From positions 1 to 64,000 of the forward strand of contig JAFZTS010000054.1 of NCBI GenBank assembly GCA_017618715.1: 64,000 nucleotides of DNA. Direction: 5' to 3'. Numbering within the stretch: position 1 is the first letter of the stretch; every line of letters begins with the position of its first letter. The position numbers and the translations under genes are program-made. This DNA is from Bacteroidales bacterium (lineage in GTDB: Bacteria > Bacteroidota > Bacteroidia > Bacteroidales > UBA3663). The notes beneath the pieces are model-generated. The model was given only the letters and a program-made list of their open reading frames with translations. It had not been told where the DNA came from and made no database searches. This document shows, one piece after another, positions 19,350 through 27,772 of this stretch.

Positions 19350-20375
19350 ATGGATCTAAATGGACGCCGTGAGAGCGGCAATGTAGAAGATCGTCGTGGT
19401 CAGAGCGGCGGTGGTTTCGGTGGATTCAGCACCGGAGGTGGAGGTTTCAACCTTCTCCAGCTTTTGCTTCAACTATTCCTGATGAAGCGTGGTAGTTCGG
19501 GTGGCGGCACAAACAAGGCATCTGGCGGAGGTCAGGGCGGATGTGGTTGCCTGATTATCGTTCTTGTTCTTCTGGTGCTTTTCTTCCTCTTGGGAGGCAT
19601 GGGCGGTAACAGTGGCTGCAGCGATATTCTTGGCGGCATGTTGTCGGGAGGTGGCGCAGGTGCCACATACGGCGATGACGATACGACCACCGAAACACCT
19701 TATCAAGGAACCGAACAAGAAGAGGAACTCGCTACCTTCACGAAGAAGATTTTGGCGGGTACAGAGGATGTGTGGACGGCTTATTTCCAGAAGATGGGTA
19801 GAACCTATCAAGCACCCAAGCTAGTGCTTTTCACCAATGCCGTTCGTTCGGGTTGTGGTGCTGCTTCATCGAGCACAGGACCTTTCTATTGCTCTGCAGA
19901 TCAGACCGTTTACATTGACCTTTCGTTCTTCATGAGTATGAAGAAACAGATTGGTGCCGATGGTGACTTTGCCTATGCTTACGTGATTGCTCACGAGGTT
20001 GGTCACCATGTGCAGAACCAGCTTGGCACACTTGAGAAGGTTCATAGCCAGATGGCTCGTTACGGTCAGGATAGTAAGGAGTATAACCAGCTTAGCGTGC
20101 GTCTTGAATTGCAGGCCGATTTCTATGCAGGCGTTTGGGCACATCAGGATAACAAGATGTTCGGCTCGTTGGAGGACGGCGATATTGAGGAAGGCTTGAA
20201 TGCCGCTTCTAAGATTGGTGATGACTATCTGCAGAAGAAGGCGCGCGGCTATACCGTTCCTGAGTCTTTCAACCACGGCACAAGCGCCCAGCGCAGCAAG
20301 TGGCTGAAGCTCGGCATCACGACTGGCGATATCACGAAGGGTGATACGTTCTCACCAAGATACGAAAGTCTCTAA
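19350..20375 (+). CDS. YpfJ-type zinc metallopeptidase, membrane-anchored
   Basis: A 341-residue protein of the putative neutral zinc metallopeptidase (YpfJ) family. It starts with a glycine-rich, polar tail (GRRESGNVEDRRG), has one membrane helix (CLIIVLVLLVLFFLLGG) near residue 75, then a glycine-rich stretch. The peptidase domain has CGAASSSTGPFYCSADQTVY, the zinc motif HEVGHH at residues 215-220, and the third ligand region LELQADFYAGVWAH. Length is a little above the usual 290. Natural substrate unknown. An intrinsic terminator follows the stop, so this ends the tpiA gene cluster. Confidence 0.88.
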   Translation: MDLNGRRESGNVEDRRGQSGGGFGGFSTGGGGFNLLQLLLQLFLMKRGSSGGGTNKASGGGQGGCGCLIIVLVLLVLFFLLGGMGGNSGCSDILGGMLSGGGAGATYGDDDTTTETPYQGTEQEEELATFTKKILAGTEDVWTAYFQKMGRTYQAPKLVLFTNAVRSGCGAASSSTGPFYCSADQTVYIDLSFFMSMKKQIGADGDFAYAYVIAHEVGHHVQNQLGTLEKVHSQMARYGQDSKEYNQLSVRLELQADFYAGVWAHQDNKMFGSLEDGDIEEGLNAASKIGDDYLQKKARGYTVPESFNHGTSAQRSKWLKLGITTGDITKGDTFSPRYESL

Positions 20376-20395
20376 TTCGTCAGTTTGATATGATT

Positions 20396-20426
20396 AGCCC
20401 TGAACATTTTGTTCGGGGCTTTTTTA
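20396..20426 (+). terminator. Intrinsic terminator after the zinc peptidase
   Basis: AGCCCTGAAC pairs with GTTCGGGGCT (one G-T pair) around a short loop and is followed by a T-run (TTTTTTAT). Confidence 0.85.
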
Positions 20427-20533
20427 TACACAGAACGCATATGTTTTGTTTATCCAATGATAGACATTCCGTTGAAGATCAGTAACGGAGTATTCTAATT
20501 CGAATTATGTTAAGTTGCGTTATGACAAAATAG

Positions 20534-20568
20534 ATAGCCTTCTACCCCAATTGGTGAAGGCTATTTCA
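20534..20568 (-). terminator. Intrinsic terminator of the DUF2271 lipoprotein gene
   Basis: ATAGCCTTC (20534-20542) and GAAGGCTAT (20556-20564) pair perfectly. On the minus strand the stem is followed by TCTATTTTG, on the plus strand by TTCATTT, so it may serve both strands. Confidence 0.7.
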
Positions 20569-20589
20569 TTTACATCATAATCGCTTTCT

Positions 20590-21168
20590 TTACTTCGTAA
20601 TCGCTTTCACGTCGCTGATCATCCCTTCGTGAGTCTCGTCCTCTTTCGTGATAGTTCTTGTGAACGTGAGATTCTTTTCAATTTCATCACTGGTCGAGAA
20701 TGTGGTTTGATACTTGACGATACTCTCGAATAAGAGTGTTGCCTCGATGTTAATTGTGTATGTTCCCCTGGGAACATTAACACCATTCTTGTCCTTCAAG
20801 TCCCACGTGATAGTTTGGACACCGCTGTTCTGTGGCGTAGCTCCTGTGAAAGCATCCATTTCTGCATCGCTCAAGTCGTTAGCTTTCACTGCCTTAACCC
20901 ATGTTGGAACGCAGTTGGGACGCTTGATGTAACCACGGACAAGCTCTTCATCGCCACGTGCTCTACCCTTTGTGGTGTACGATGTTACAAAGAGTGTGCG
21001 GATCACTTGCCCCTGGGCATTTTCGACCCAAATAGCATACTGGTTAGAACCAGGGCCATCCTGACATTCGTAATTGAATGAGATCTCAACACTTGTGGCT
21101 TTTTGTGCACACGAGGTTGCTGCGAAAAGTGATGCTGCAACCACTAAATAGGAAAGAATTCTTTTCAT
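20590..21168 (-). CDS. DUF2271 lipoprotein-like exported protein
   Basis: 192 residues with a signal peptide ending in ATSCAQK, a lipobox (Cys20) for outer- or inner-membrane anchoring. The mature part matches the DUF2271 family: YAIWVENAQGQVIRTLFV, and further on TITWDLKDKNGVNVPRGTY, which also resembles a FlgD-type Ig fold. Family members are often found beside flavin- or redox-related membrane proteins; no such neighbour is here. It faces away from the exporter gene and has its own promoter about 40 bp upstream and its own terminator, so it is probably monocistronic. Confidence 0.8.
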   Translation of the reverse strand: MKRILSYLVVAASLFAATSCAQKATSVEISFNYECQDGPGSNQYAIWVENAQGQVIRTLFVTSYTTKGRARGDEELVRGYIKRPNCVPTWVKAVKANDLSDAEMDAFTGATPQNSGVQTITWDLKDKNGVNVPRGTYTINIEATLLFESIVKYQTTFSTSDEIEKNLTFTRTITKEDETHEGMISDVKAITK

Positions 21169-21204
21169 TGTATTTAATTTATTAATGTATTAATAAAAGC
21201 GGTA

Positions 21205-21236
21205 CAAAGATAGCAAAAATAGAATAAATTGACAAG
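21205..21236 (-). promoter_or_regulatory. Promoter of the DUF2271 gene
   Basis: On the minus strand CTTG, 20 bp, TATCTTTG: a near-consensus Bacteroidetes -33/-7 pair. Confidence 0.55.
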
Positions 21237-21270
21237 GTCTGAGGTGAAAAAAATGATTTTTTTGCCCAAA

Positions 21271-21304
21271 TTTGTTCGATTCATGGGAAAAAACTGTATT
21301 TTTG
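21271..21304 (+). promoter_or_regulatory. Promoter of the ThrE-like exporter gene
   Basis: TTTG (21271-21274), 22 bp, TATTTTTG (21297-21304), about 55 bp before the ATG. The spacing is 2-3 bp longer than ideal. Confidence 0.5.
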
Positions 21305-21359
21305 TACCCTAAATATAAAGAAAAGACACAATACAAATCATTCATAAACTTGTCTTCCA

Positions 21360-22604
21360 ATGAAAGAGAATGCGTTGGATGTAGCTAGCCAAGCAGGGCA
21401 CATCATGCTGGAAAATGGTGCTGAAATCTCTCGTGTCGAGGAGGTCATGCAGCGTATATCGGCGTGTTATGGCGTTAGTTCGAGCAACTTTTTCGTGCTT
21501 AGTAATGGTATTTTCACAACGGGTCAAGGCTATGCGAATGTGGAGTTTATCCCGTTTCATGGCACACAGCTGGATAAGGTTGTAGCAGTCACTCAGCTCT
21601 CGCGTGACATCGAGTCGGGCAAATATACGCTCGATGAGGCCAGCGACGAGCTTCAACGTATTCGCAAGCTTCCTCCCCACCCTGCTTGGGAGCAGATTGC
21701 AGCTTCGGCAGTAGGTTCGGCTGGATTTTGCGCCATTTTCGGTGGCGGATTGATCGATTGTGCCATCTCCTTCCTTTCGGGCATCTTGCTTTGGTGCTTC
21801 GTTCTTTTCTTTAGTGCGCCAAACTTTTCAAAAGTTACAGCCAACATCTTGGGAGGTGCGTTGGTGACGGTGTTCTGTATCCTTGCGCACAATTTGGGCA
21901 TTGTGCACCTTGGCAATATTATGATTGGCGCTATCATCCCGCTTATACCAGGTGTTCCTTTCACCAATGGCATTCGCGACCTCGCTGCCGAAGATTATAT
22001 TGCTGGAGCCACACGACTGCTGGATGCGCTGATGGTCTTTCTTTGCATTGCTGTGGGCGTGAGTATCACTTTCCTCGTCGATAGCCATATTGAAGGCAGT
22101 ATGATAGAACTTCATGGCATGCTAACCGACACATTCACAGCCAATTGGTTGTTCCAAATCATGGCAGCCTTCTTCGGAACAAGTGCTTTCGCCGTGCTCT
22201 TTGGTGTACCTCGCCGCTATTATGTTGCATGTGGTATCAGTGGTACCTTGGGATGGATCACCTATTTGTGCCTTACTCGTTTGGCGAGTGCCAGTGCTGT
22301 GGAAGCTACGTTTTTCGCCACGATTGTGGTGGTGCTTTCGGCATACGTCTTCGCCTATAGGCTCAAGTGTCCGGTCATCGTCTTTTTGGTGTGCGGCATC
22401 TTCCCTCTGGTACCCGGTGCAGGCGTGTTTTGGACAAGTTACAATATCGTCAGCGACCAACTGGCTGCAGCTCTTCAAAGCGGCTTTCTGGCGATGAAGA
22501 TCACCGTAGCAATCGTTTTCGGCATCATCATCGTGACAGAGGTTCTGCGCAGGTTCAGCAAGGCTGCAAAGAACAAAGATATTCCAGAAGAAATCTGTAA
22601 ATAG
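21360..22604 (+). CDS. Threonine/serine exporter, ThrE type, fused form
   Basis: An inner-membrane exporter of 414 residues combining both ThrE parts in one chain. The N-terminal soluble part has the conserved HIMLENGAEISRVEEVM and a helix before the membrane. About ten membrane helices follow, with the LIPGVPFTNGIRDL motif in the first half (DUF1212) and GIFPLVPGAGVFWT in the second (DUF3815). In many bacteria these halves are separate genes (YjjP/YjjB). It probably expels threonine, serine or dipeptides, energy-coupled to ions, by family inference. It appears to share no operon with its neighbours. Confidence 0.85.
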   Translation: MKENALDVASQAGHIMLENGAEISRVEEVMQRISACYGVSSSNFFVLSNGIFTTGQGYANVEFIPFHGTQLDKVVAVTQLSRDIESGKYTLDEASDELQRIRKLPPHPAWEQIAASAVGSAGFCAIFGGGLIDCAISFLSGILLWCFVLFFSAPNFSKVTANILGGALVTVFCILAHNLGIVHLGNIMIGAIIPLIPGVPFTNGIRDLAAEDYIAGATRLLDALMVFLCIAVGVSITFLVDSHIEGSMIELHGMLTDTFTANWLFQIMAAFFGTSAFAVLFGVPRRYYVACGISGTLGWITYLCLTRLASASAVEATFFATIVVVLSAYVFAYRLKCPVIVFLVCGIFPLVPGAGVFWTSYNIVSDQLAAALQSGFLAMKITVAIVFGIIIVTEVLRRFSKAAKNKDIPEEICK

Positions 22605-22644
22605 AGGATTATTCCATTTTCAATCATATTTTTTCTTAATTAAA

Positions 22645-23583
22645 ATGCATCCTATTGATATTGCACTCAAGATTGCTACTGTTGCTCATGCGGGGCAACT
22701 CGACCGGGATGGTTATCCAGTGATACTCCATCCGCTTACCGTGGGTTTGATGGGCCACACCGACGAAGAGAAGATTGCAGGGTTCTTGCATGATGTGGTC
22801 GAAGACAGCAATTATACTTTCGATGACCTTTTAGAGGCAGGCATTCCTGTGGGTGTGGTCAACGCTTTGCGTTTCCTCACTCGTCCAAAGGATGTTCCCT
22901 ATTTCGACTATGTCCAGCGTATCATTGATTCGGGCAATCCTATCGCCTTACAAGTCAAATACAACGACTTGCAGCATAATTACAAACGAGGAAAGGCCTA
23001 TCCTGAGCTTCAAGAAAAGCACGGAAAGGCTTTGAAAATGGTAAAGAAAGCGATTGAGGATTGTTCGAAAGTGGACGTTTATGTAGCACCCGAAGAACCT
23101 GGCATCGAAGTGGCAGTCTTTGCCTGCGGGTGTTTTTGGGGCGTACAACATCAGTACGACAAGGAACCCGGTGTCAAGCGAACTTTGGCTGGATATACTG
23201 GAGGGACGGAAGAAAATCCCTGTTATGCTGACGTACGCGACCACAAGACCCACCATGTCGAAGCCATCATCGTGGAGTACGATCCGAAGGTGACCACTTA
23301 TGAGAAGCTATGCCAGGTGTTTTTTGAAATCCACGACCCGGCGCAAACCGATGGCGTAGGACCCGACTTGGGGCCACAATATCGCAGTTGCATCTTCTAT
23401 CGGAATGAGAATCAAAAACTTACCGCAGAACGCCTTATCGGGTATCTTCGTGACCGTGGCGACGTTGTGAATACCTTGCTCCTCCCCTTCCAAAAGTTCT
23501 ACATCGGAGAAGCGTATCACCAGCGTTATTATGAAAAGACAGGCGGCGAGCCCTATTGCCACATTCGTGTAAAGAAGTTCTGA
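22645..23583 (+). CDS. msrA: Fusion of a MESH1-like HD hydrolase with methionine sulfoxide reductase A
   Basis: 312 residues with two domains. Residues 1 to about 145 resemble the HD domain of SpoT/MESH1 (p)ppGpp hydrolases: His29 in ILHPLTVG, His49-Asp50 and Glu53-Asp54 in FLHDVVED, and Asp108 in KYNDLQHN. From about residue 155 follows a complete MsrA: the catalytic Cys163 in CGCFWG, GYTGG, Glu206 in HHVEAII, and Asp241 and Tyr246 in PDLGPQYRS. The chain ends in KKF, with few residues for an extra resolving cysteine. MsrA reduces methionine-S-sulfoxide; the HD part may act on alarmones or another nucleotide. No stop codon or frame break separates the two. A terminator follows. Confidence 0.88.
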   Translation: MHPIDIALKIATVAHAGQLDRDGYPVILHPLTVGLMGHTDEEKIAGFLHDVVEDSNYTFDDLLEAGIPVGVVNALRFLTRPKDVPYFDYVQRIIDSGNPIALQVKYNDLQHNYKRGKAYPELQEKHGKALKMVKKAIEDCSKVDVYVAPEEPGIEVAVFACGCFWGVQHQYDKEPGVKRTLAGYTGGTEENPCYADVRDHKTHHVEAIIVEYDPKVTTYEKLCQVFFEIHDPAQTDGVGPDLGPQYRSCIFYRNENQKLTAERLIGYLRDRGDVVNTLLLPFQKFYIGEAYHQRYYEKTGGEPYCHIRVKKF

Positions 23584-23636
23584 CGAAATGTTTCTCCCGA
23601 ATTAGTGTGATTAAGAATTGTTACAAGGCAGATTAT

Positions 23637-23672
23637 AAAAAGGTACCGATCTTCGGATTGGTACCTTTTATT
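23637..23672 (+). terminator. Intrinsic terminator after the HD-MsrA gene
   Basis: AAAAAGGTACCGAT and ATTGGTACCTTTT pair around a CTTCGG loop, with A- and T-runs on both sides, so it can also end the minus-strand operon that runs towards it. Confidence 0.85.
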
Positions 23673-23708
23673 TATACCTTAGTATGGGTTTATTTGTTGA
23701 ACGAATGC

Positions 23709-24827
23709 TCAGTAAGAAAGATACTTTCTGTCACATTCGGTGAAGTCGTTTTGATTATCCACGTAGGATGGGTCAGGCATGTACCACCAGAGAGACTGGA
23801 AATATGCCTTGAGTACAGGATCCTTGAAGACGTGGCCACGATGGGCATAAGGCAGGTTGTGGGCGATACGTTTGCGCAGTTTTGAATCCTCGGAACGCTC
23901 TTCGGAATAGAATAGGTCATAGATGGATGCACGGTCGTAGAATGAGCCGAACGGGGCAGTTTCGTTGAACATATAAATCGCGTCGGCCGAGGTAAGGGAT
24001 AGTTCGTTTTGGGGACAATAGTTATTCTTGTGCCATGTGAATGCACCATTACGCAGCGCGAACTCGCGGTAAGGGGTCTCATAATACGTTGTGATACGCT
24101 GTTTCCCTTCTCCTTCAGTCAGCATCCAAGGGGCAATGTTGAATGCTTGCTCGTAAATGATAAAATGCTTAGCTGTATTGTCGGCACGAATGATCAGCGT
24201 GAAGTCATCAATCTGATGATTGGCCCATCGAGTAGCCGGTGTCAGCTTGTACTCTATTTCGAAGGCAGTAGCCACGGTCGACGATTGCGTGTATTTGTAG
24301 GTGTGGCAAATCTTATTAAGACCAGGCTTAAAGGTTGCATCGAAATAATAGACGTAGGAAAACGGGACAAACAATGTGTCGTTGCCGATAGGATGCACGG
24401 TTGTGACAGTTTCACTAAGCTCGTACTTGTTCATGTCGATAGGCTTGATGCCTTCGGGAGTACCCTGTTCGCAGACGGCATTTTGATAGGATAGCTTCTC
24501 GCCATTCATCTCAACGGTGAAATCGAAGATGTGTGGATGCTTGCCATCGGGATGGAACTCGTAGTCGTCGTTGTACGATGGGTCCGCCTCGAAGCCCATC
24601 AGCACCTTCTTGTCGGTAGTGCCGGGGTTGAAGAACTCGTAATAAACTGTGATATTTGCAAACCCATCGTCCTGCAGGCCAATGGTTAATATCTCCTTTC
24701 GGATGCTGATATCGGTTTCGATGAGCGGGATGAGTTGATTGCCGGAGGTGAAATATACGCCGTCGTTAGCCATCAACACCGTACTACACAGTAGGGATGA
24801 AAAGAAAAGGGTGATTCTTGTTTTCAT
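23709..24827 (-). CDS. Exported YARHG-domain protein
   Basis: A 372-residue secreted protein with signal peptide (ends VLMAND). The N-terminal two thirds are beta-rich, with an opening like proteins that present conserved surface sheets (NDGVYFTSGNQLIPL). The C-terminal 80 residues match the YARHG domain: LRKRIAHNLPYAHRGHVF, then LKAYFQSLWWYMPDPSY. YARHG is a probable extracellular or periplasmic domain whose binding partner is unknown. The gene is last in a minus-strand operon after the CbbX-like ATPase (12-bp gap), together with TMEM43-like and VanZ-like membrane proteins, which suggests a shared envelope task. Confidence 0.75.
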   Translation of the reverse strand: MKTRITLFFSSLLCSTVLMANDGVYFTSGNQLIPLIETDISIRKEILTIGLQDDGFANITVYYEFFNPGTTDKKVLMGFEADPSYNDDYEFHPDGKHPHIFDFTVEMNGEKLSYQNAVCEQGTPEGIKPIDMNKYELSETVTTVHPIGNDTLFVPFSYVYYFDATFKPGLNKICHTYKYTQSSTVATAFEIEYKLTPATRWANHQIDDFTLIIRADNTAKHFIIYEQAFNIAPWMLTEGEGKQRITTYYETPYREFALRNGAFTWHKNNYCPQNELSLTSADAIYMFNETAPFGSFYDRASIYDLFYSEERSEDSKLRKRIAHNLPYAHRGHVFKDPVLKAYFQSLWWYMPDPSYVDNQNDFTECDRKYLSY

Positions 24828-24839
24828 TGTCTTTTTTGT

Positions 24840-25889
24840 TTATTGCAAAACGGACTTGTAGGCATTCTCGACATCCTCCTTGGTGAGCTGCTGAAGTTGC
24901 TCGACGGAAGGATTGCTGATCTTGCTCAGACGAGTGGCCTGATGCGTGACGCAGCTCTCGAAGAGGTTACGCACATAGCGTCCGTTGCCGAAGTATCGGT
25001 TCTTGTGCTCTACTGCTTGGTTAAGCTGTTCTTGTAGGAGGGCATCGGCATCTTCATCGAGCTTGTAGCCGTATTTGTTGGCTCGCATCAGATAGATCTT
25101 GTAGAGTTCTTCACCCGTATAATCGGGGAAGTCAATGAAGCGGGTGAAGCGTGAACGCAATCCTGGGTTGGAATCGACGAAACGCTTCATCTCATCCTTG
25201 TAACCAGCCACGATGACCACTAGGTTATCGCGATTGTCTTCCATACGCTTGAGCAGCGTTGCGATAGCTTCGCTTCCATAATCCTGCCCTTTGTGCTCGG
25301 TCAAAGCGTAAGCCTCGTCGATGAAAAGTACACCACCCAATGCAGAGTCGATCAGCGCATTGGTCTTTGGCGCTGTCTGGCCCACGTATTCGCCGACGAG
25401 TCCCGAACGATCGGTTTCGACGAGATGTCCTGATTTCAGCACACCCAGGTCCTTGTAAATGCGTGCCAGAATACGGGCCACTGTTGTCTTGCCCGTGCCG
25501 GGGCTTCCGCTGAAGACGCAATGGTAGGTGATTGGTGTATTCTTCAGACCTTGTGCTTCGCGCTGCTTCTGCACTTTGACGATGTTGGCCAGCGAACGCA
25601 CCTCGGCCTTCACGTCTTCGAGACCGATTAGCGAATTGAGTTCCTCCATTGGATCGCCCTCGATAGCTTCGGTTTTCACCACAGGCTTTTGGGGGCTTAC
25701 ACTTGGATGCTCACTCTGTGACATCTGTGCTTCGGTGGCATTGATGACTACAGTCGTATCAGCTGGTGTAGGTTCGTCGGTAGTATCGGTATCGTCGGTG
25801 GGGATGAATATGGTGATGATAGCCGAGAAGATGAAGAACCCGATGATGAGGGAGGCAATAACGGTTTGGCCGGTTGTTAACTTACTCAT
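24840..25889 (-). CDS. Membrane-anchored CbbX/SpoVK-type AAA+ ATPase
   Basis: 349 residues. One N-terminal membrane helix (VIASLIIGFFIFSAIITIF) and a polar linker rich in Thr, Asp and Pro precede a CbbX-like AAA+ domain: GLEDVKAEVRSLANIV, Walker A GSPGTGKT at 128-135, the GEYVGQTAPK substrate loop, Walker B VLFIDEAY at 187-194, sensor VIVAGYKDEM, and the GLRSRF arginine finger. CbbX remodels Rubisco in autotrophs; there is none here, so the client is unknown. The start MSKL overlaps the previous stop by 4 bp; an upstream in-frame ATG would extend into that gene and is rejected. The membrane anchor sets it apart from soluble CbbX. Confidence 0.85.
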   Translation of the reverse strand: MSKLTTGQTVIASLIIGFFIFSAIITIFIPTDDTDTTDEPTPADTTVVINATEAQMSQSEHPSVSPQKPVVKTEAIEGDPMEELNSLIGLEDVKAEVRSLANIVKVQKQREAQGLKNTPITYHCVFSGSPGTGKTTVARILARIYKDLGVLKSGHLVETDRSGLVGEYVGQTAPKTNALIDSALGGVLFIDEAYALTEHKGQDYGSEAIATLLKRMEDNRDNLVVIVAGYKDEMKRFVDSNPGLRSRFTRFIDFPDYTGEELYKIYLMRANKYGYKLDEDADALLQEQLNQAVEHKNRYFGNGRYVRNLFESCVTHQATRLSKISNPSVEQLQQLTKEDVENAYKSVLQ

Positions 25890-26281
25890 ATTATTATAAG
25901 ATAAATAATGTATGGCAGCGCGTAGCACACGAGGTCCCAAAGGTCGAAGGTGCCGGGTAGAATGCTGAAAGCTTGAAACAGTTCGGAAGCCATGCCGAGC
26001 GTGGGGATGACCGATGCCCAAAGGAGTCGCGTGGAGCGGCTCTGTTTGCCAGTAATCGAATCGATGATGAGGATGTAGCTTAAAGCCCAAAGACCTCCGG
26101 GCAAAGCATAGACGATAAAGTCGGGCAAGGCAAGGGCCGACGTGTAGCTACGCATCCTGTCAGCCCAAGTCTCCGCCCCTATCCTATTCAGCAGTTGGAA
26201 TCCCAACAGATTCTTGCTGCGGAATAGAAGGTAGAGCAAGGCTCCTGCAAGCAGGCTTGCCACACCGCTGATCAGCTTCAT
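25886..26281 (-). CDS. Small membrane protein with VanZ-like signature
   Basis: 131 residues, four predicted membrane helices (LISGVASLLAGALLYLLF; FIVYALPGGLWALSYILII; LLWASVIPTLGMASELF; VCYALPYIIYLIII). Between the last two lies SELFQAFSILPGTFDLWD, which fits the VanZ-like pattern E-x-x-Q ... D-x-x-D. No function has been established for most VanZ-like proteins. It overlaps TMEM43 upstream and the AAA+ gene downstream by 4 bp each (ATGA), so the three are coupled in translation and probably act together at the membrane. The family link is suggestive rather than firm. Confidence 0.6.
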   Translation of the reverse strand: MKLISGVASLLAGALLYLLFRSKNLLGFQLLNRIGAETWADRMRSYTSALALPDFIVYALPGGLWALSYILIIDSITGKQSRSTRLLWASVIPTLGMASELFQAFSILPGTFDLWDLVCYALPYIIYLIII

Positions 26282-27519
26282 TCAGCCACAACCGCCTGCT
26301 GTTTCTTTCCCTTGATATGCAGCCAATAGATGAGGGCTGCTGCAATCACGAGCAGAGCTATGCCCAACAATGGACGATAGAAAATCCAAGCGATGGCAAT
26401 AACGATGAGCGACCATACGATGCCAAGCACAGCACAAACAAGGCTCACGCCAAGATTCATGATGCTGGCGAGGAATGGCACAATCTTGAAGAGGGTGACA
26501 AGGATGCTGAATACCATCTTCAAGGCAATAATGGTGAGAATGACTCCAAGGATACGAAGGGCCCAGGTGATCGTCTCATTGTCTTCGTTGGCTTGCTTGA
26601 TCATGTCATCGAGTGACAATGTGCCGATGCGAAGTTCGTATTCGCTTTTGTCATGCTTGGCCTGGAAGGTCGAGAACGAACCGTTGCTGGGCACGGCAAT
26701 CAGCGAGATGTTGCAGCTAGGTGCCAACTGCTGGAAGGTGAGACGAATGTCGCCGATGGAAGGATTGGATGGATTGAAACCAATGTAGATCTGATTTCCA
26801 AATACATGTACGTAAGCAAGGCTGTCTTTCACTTGTGCAGCTTCGGGGCGCACGTTATCGCCCAGCGACTTCATCACGTTTTCGTTGAGTTCCTTCAGCG
26901 ATGGATTGTCGCTCGACATCGTCAGAGGTAACAAGTTGTTATTTTGCTTTGAAATAATGTCGCGAATGAATGTTTCAGGCAGTGAATATGTTCCGAAACT
27001 AACATTCGAAGCGATGGAACGCGTGTCCTCGATGTCCCAGATGACGTTGTTAACATCCTGGTAGTCGGGATCCTTGAATCTGGAGGAATTGATTGGGGCA
27101 TTGCTCCATCCTCTTTCGTAAGTGTAGGTGATAGTCTCTTCGCGCTTGCCGCCTAACTTATCTTTCGATTCATGCTTCTCCTGCTCCATCCATTGGTAGT
27201 ATTCAGCCGAGCGCACAATCGCTAACGCATTTGTCTTTATGCCGAAGAGATCATCGGTAAGCGTATCATTGGTCGAAGCGATTCCCGTTGCGTGAATCAA
27301 TTGGCCGTCGAGCGAAGGATTGGCGGCCGAAATGTCGCCGATGGATTGTGCCGTCTTGGCTACCTGCTTGATGTCCTGGGCACGATGCACGGCGCGACCT
27401 TCGTTCCACCACAGAAGGATAGTAGCGACTACGAAAAGTAAGATACCCATCGGTATTCCCATACAGGAATTTCCCAGACGTGAACCATAGCCCGTGGTTC
27501 GAGTTTCAGTGAATGCCAT
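26278..27519 (-). CDS. TMEM43-family membrane protein
   Basis: 413 residues. One N-terminal helix (GIPMGILLFVVATILLWWNEG) is followed by a large extracytoplasmic region and three or four C-terminal helices. The region around EKLGGKREETITYTYERGWS-type sequence (here KDKLGGKREETITYTYE) and NSSRFKDP is characteristic of TMEM43 (PF07787), best known from a human nuclear-membrane protein but also present in bacteria. The bacterial role is unknown; a membrane scaffold is a guess. It is first of four genes on the minus strand, before the VanZ-like protein and the AAA+ ATPase, and has a likely promoter element about 70 bp upstream. Confidence 0.85.
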   Translation of the reverse strand: MAFTETRTTGYGSRLGNSCMGIPMGILLFVVATILLWWNEGRAVHRAQDIKQVAKTAQSIGDISAANPSLDGQLIHATGIASTNDTLTDDLFGIKTNALAIVRSAEYYQWMEQEKHESKDKLGGKREETITYTYERGWSNAPINSSRFKDPDYQDVNNVIWDIEDTRSIASNVSFGTYSLPETFIRDIISKQNNNLLPLTMSSDNPSLKELNENVMKSLGDNVRPEAAQVKDSLAYVHVFGNQIYIGFNPSNPSIGDIRLTFQQLAPSCNISLIAVPSNGSFSTFQAKHDKSEYELRIGTLSLDDMIKQANEDNETITWALRILGVILTIIALKMVFSILVTLFKIVPFLASIMNLGVSLVCAVLGIVWSLIVIAIAWIFYRPLLGIALLVIAAALIYWLHIKGKKQQAVVAE

Positions 27520-27585
27520 TGTTTTAATAGTAGTTTAATTGTTTATTGTTGTAGTATTCTATTGCAAAAGCAAATTTTTAGGGTG

Positions 27586-27593
27586 CAAATATA
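27586..27593 (-). promoter_or_regulatory. -7 element TATATTTG upstream of the TMEM43 operon
   Basis: On the minus strand TATATTTG matches TAnnTTTG, 67 bp before the start. No TTTG stands at the ideal -33 position. Confidence 0.4.
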
Positions 27594-27708
27594 ATCTATT
27601 TTTATGTAATAAAAAAGAAATTTGGGGTTAATCTTGGAAAAATAGGAGTAAATACATGTTTTTTAGCTATATTTTTGCCCAAAATCCCAAAATTTGAAAA
27701 ATAATCAG

Positions 27709-27716
27709 TATATTTG
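27709..27716 (+). promoter_or_regulatory. -7 element TATATTTG upstream of sstT
   Basis: TATATTTG followed by CAGCG, giving a leader of about 50 bases. The -33 element is not clear at the usual spacing. Confidence 0.45.
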
Positions 27717-27772
27717 CAGCGTTTAGAAAGAAGATCAATCAGCAAATACCCTCATAGAAATAGACAAATTAT

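Noticed and set aside
20440..20533. Possible small gene between the terminators at 20396 and 20534
   Set aside because: No frame with start and family resemblance; the stretch is under 100 bp of ordinary AT-rich sequence.
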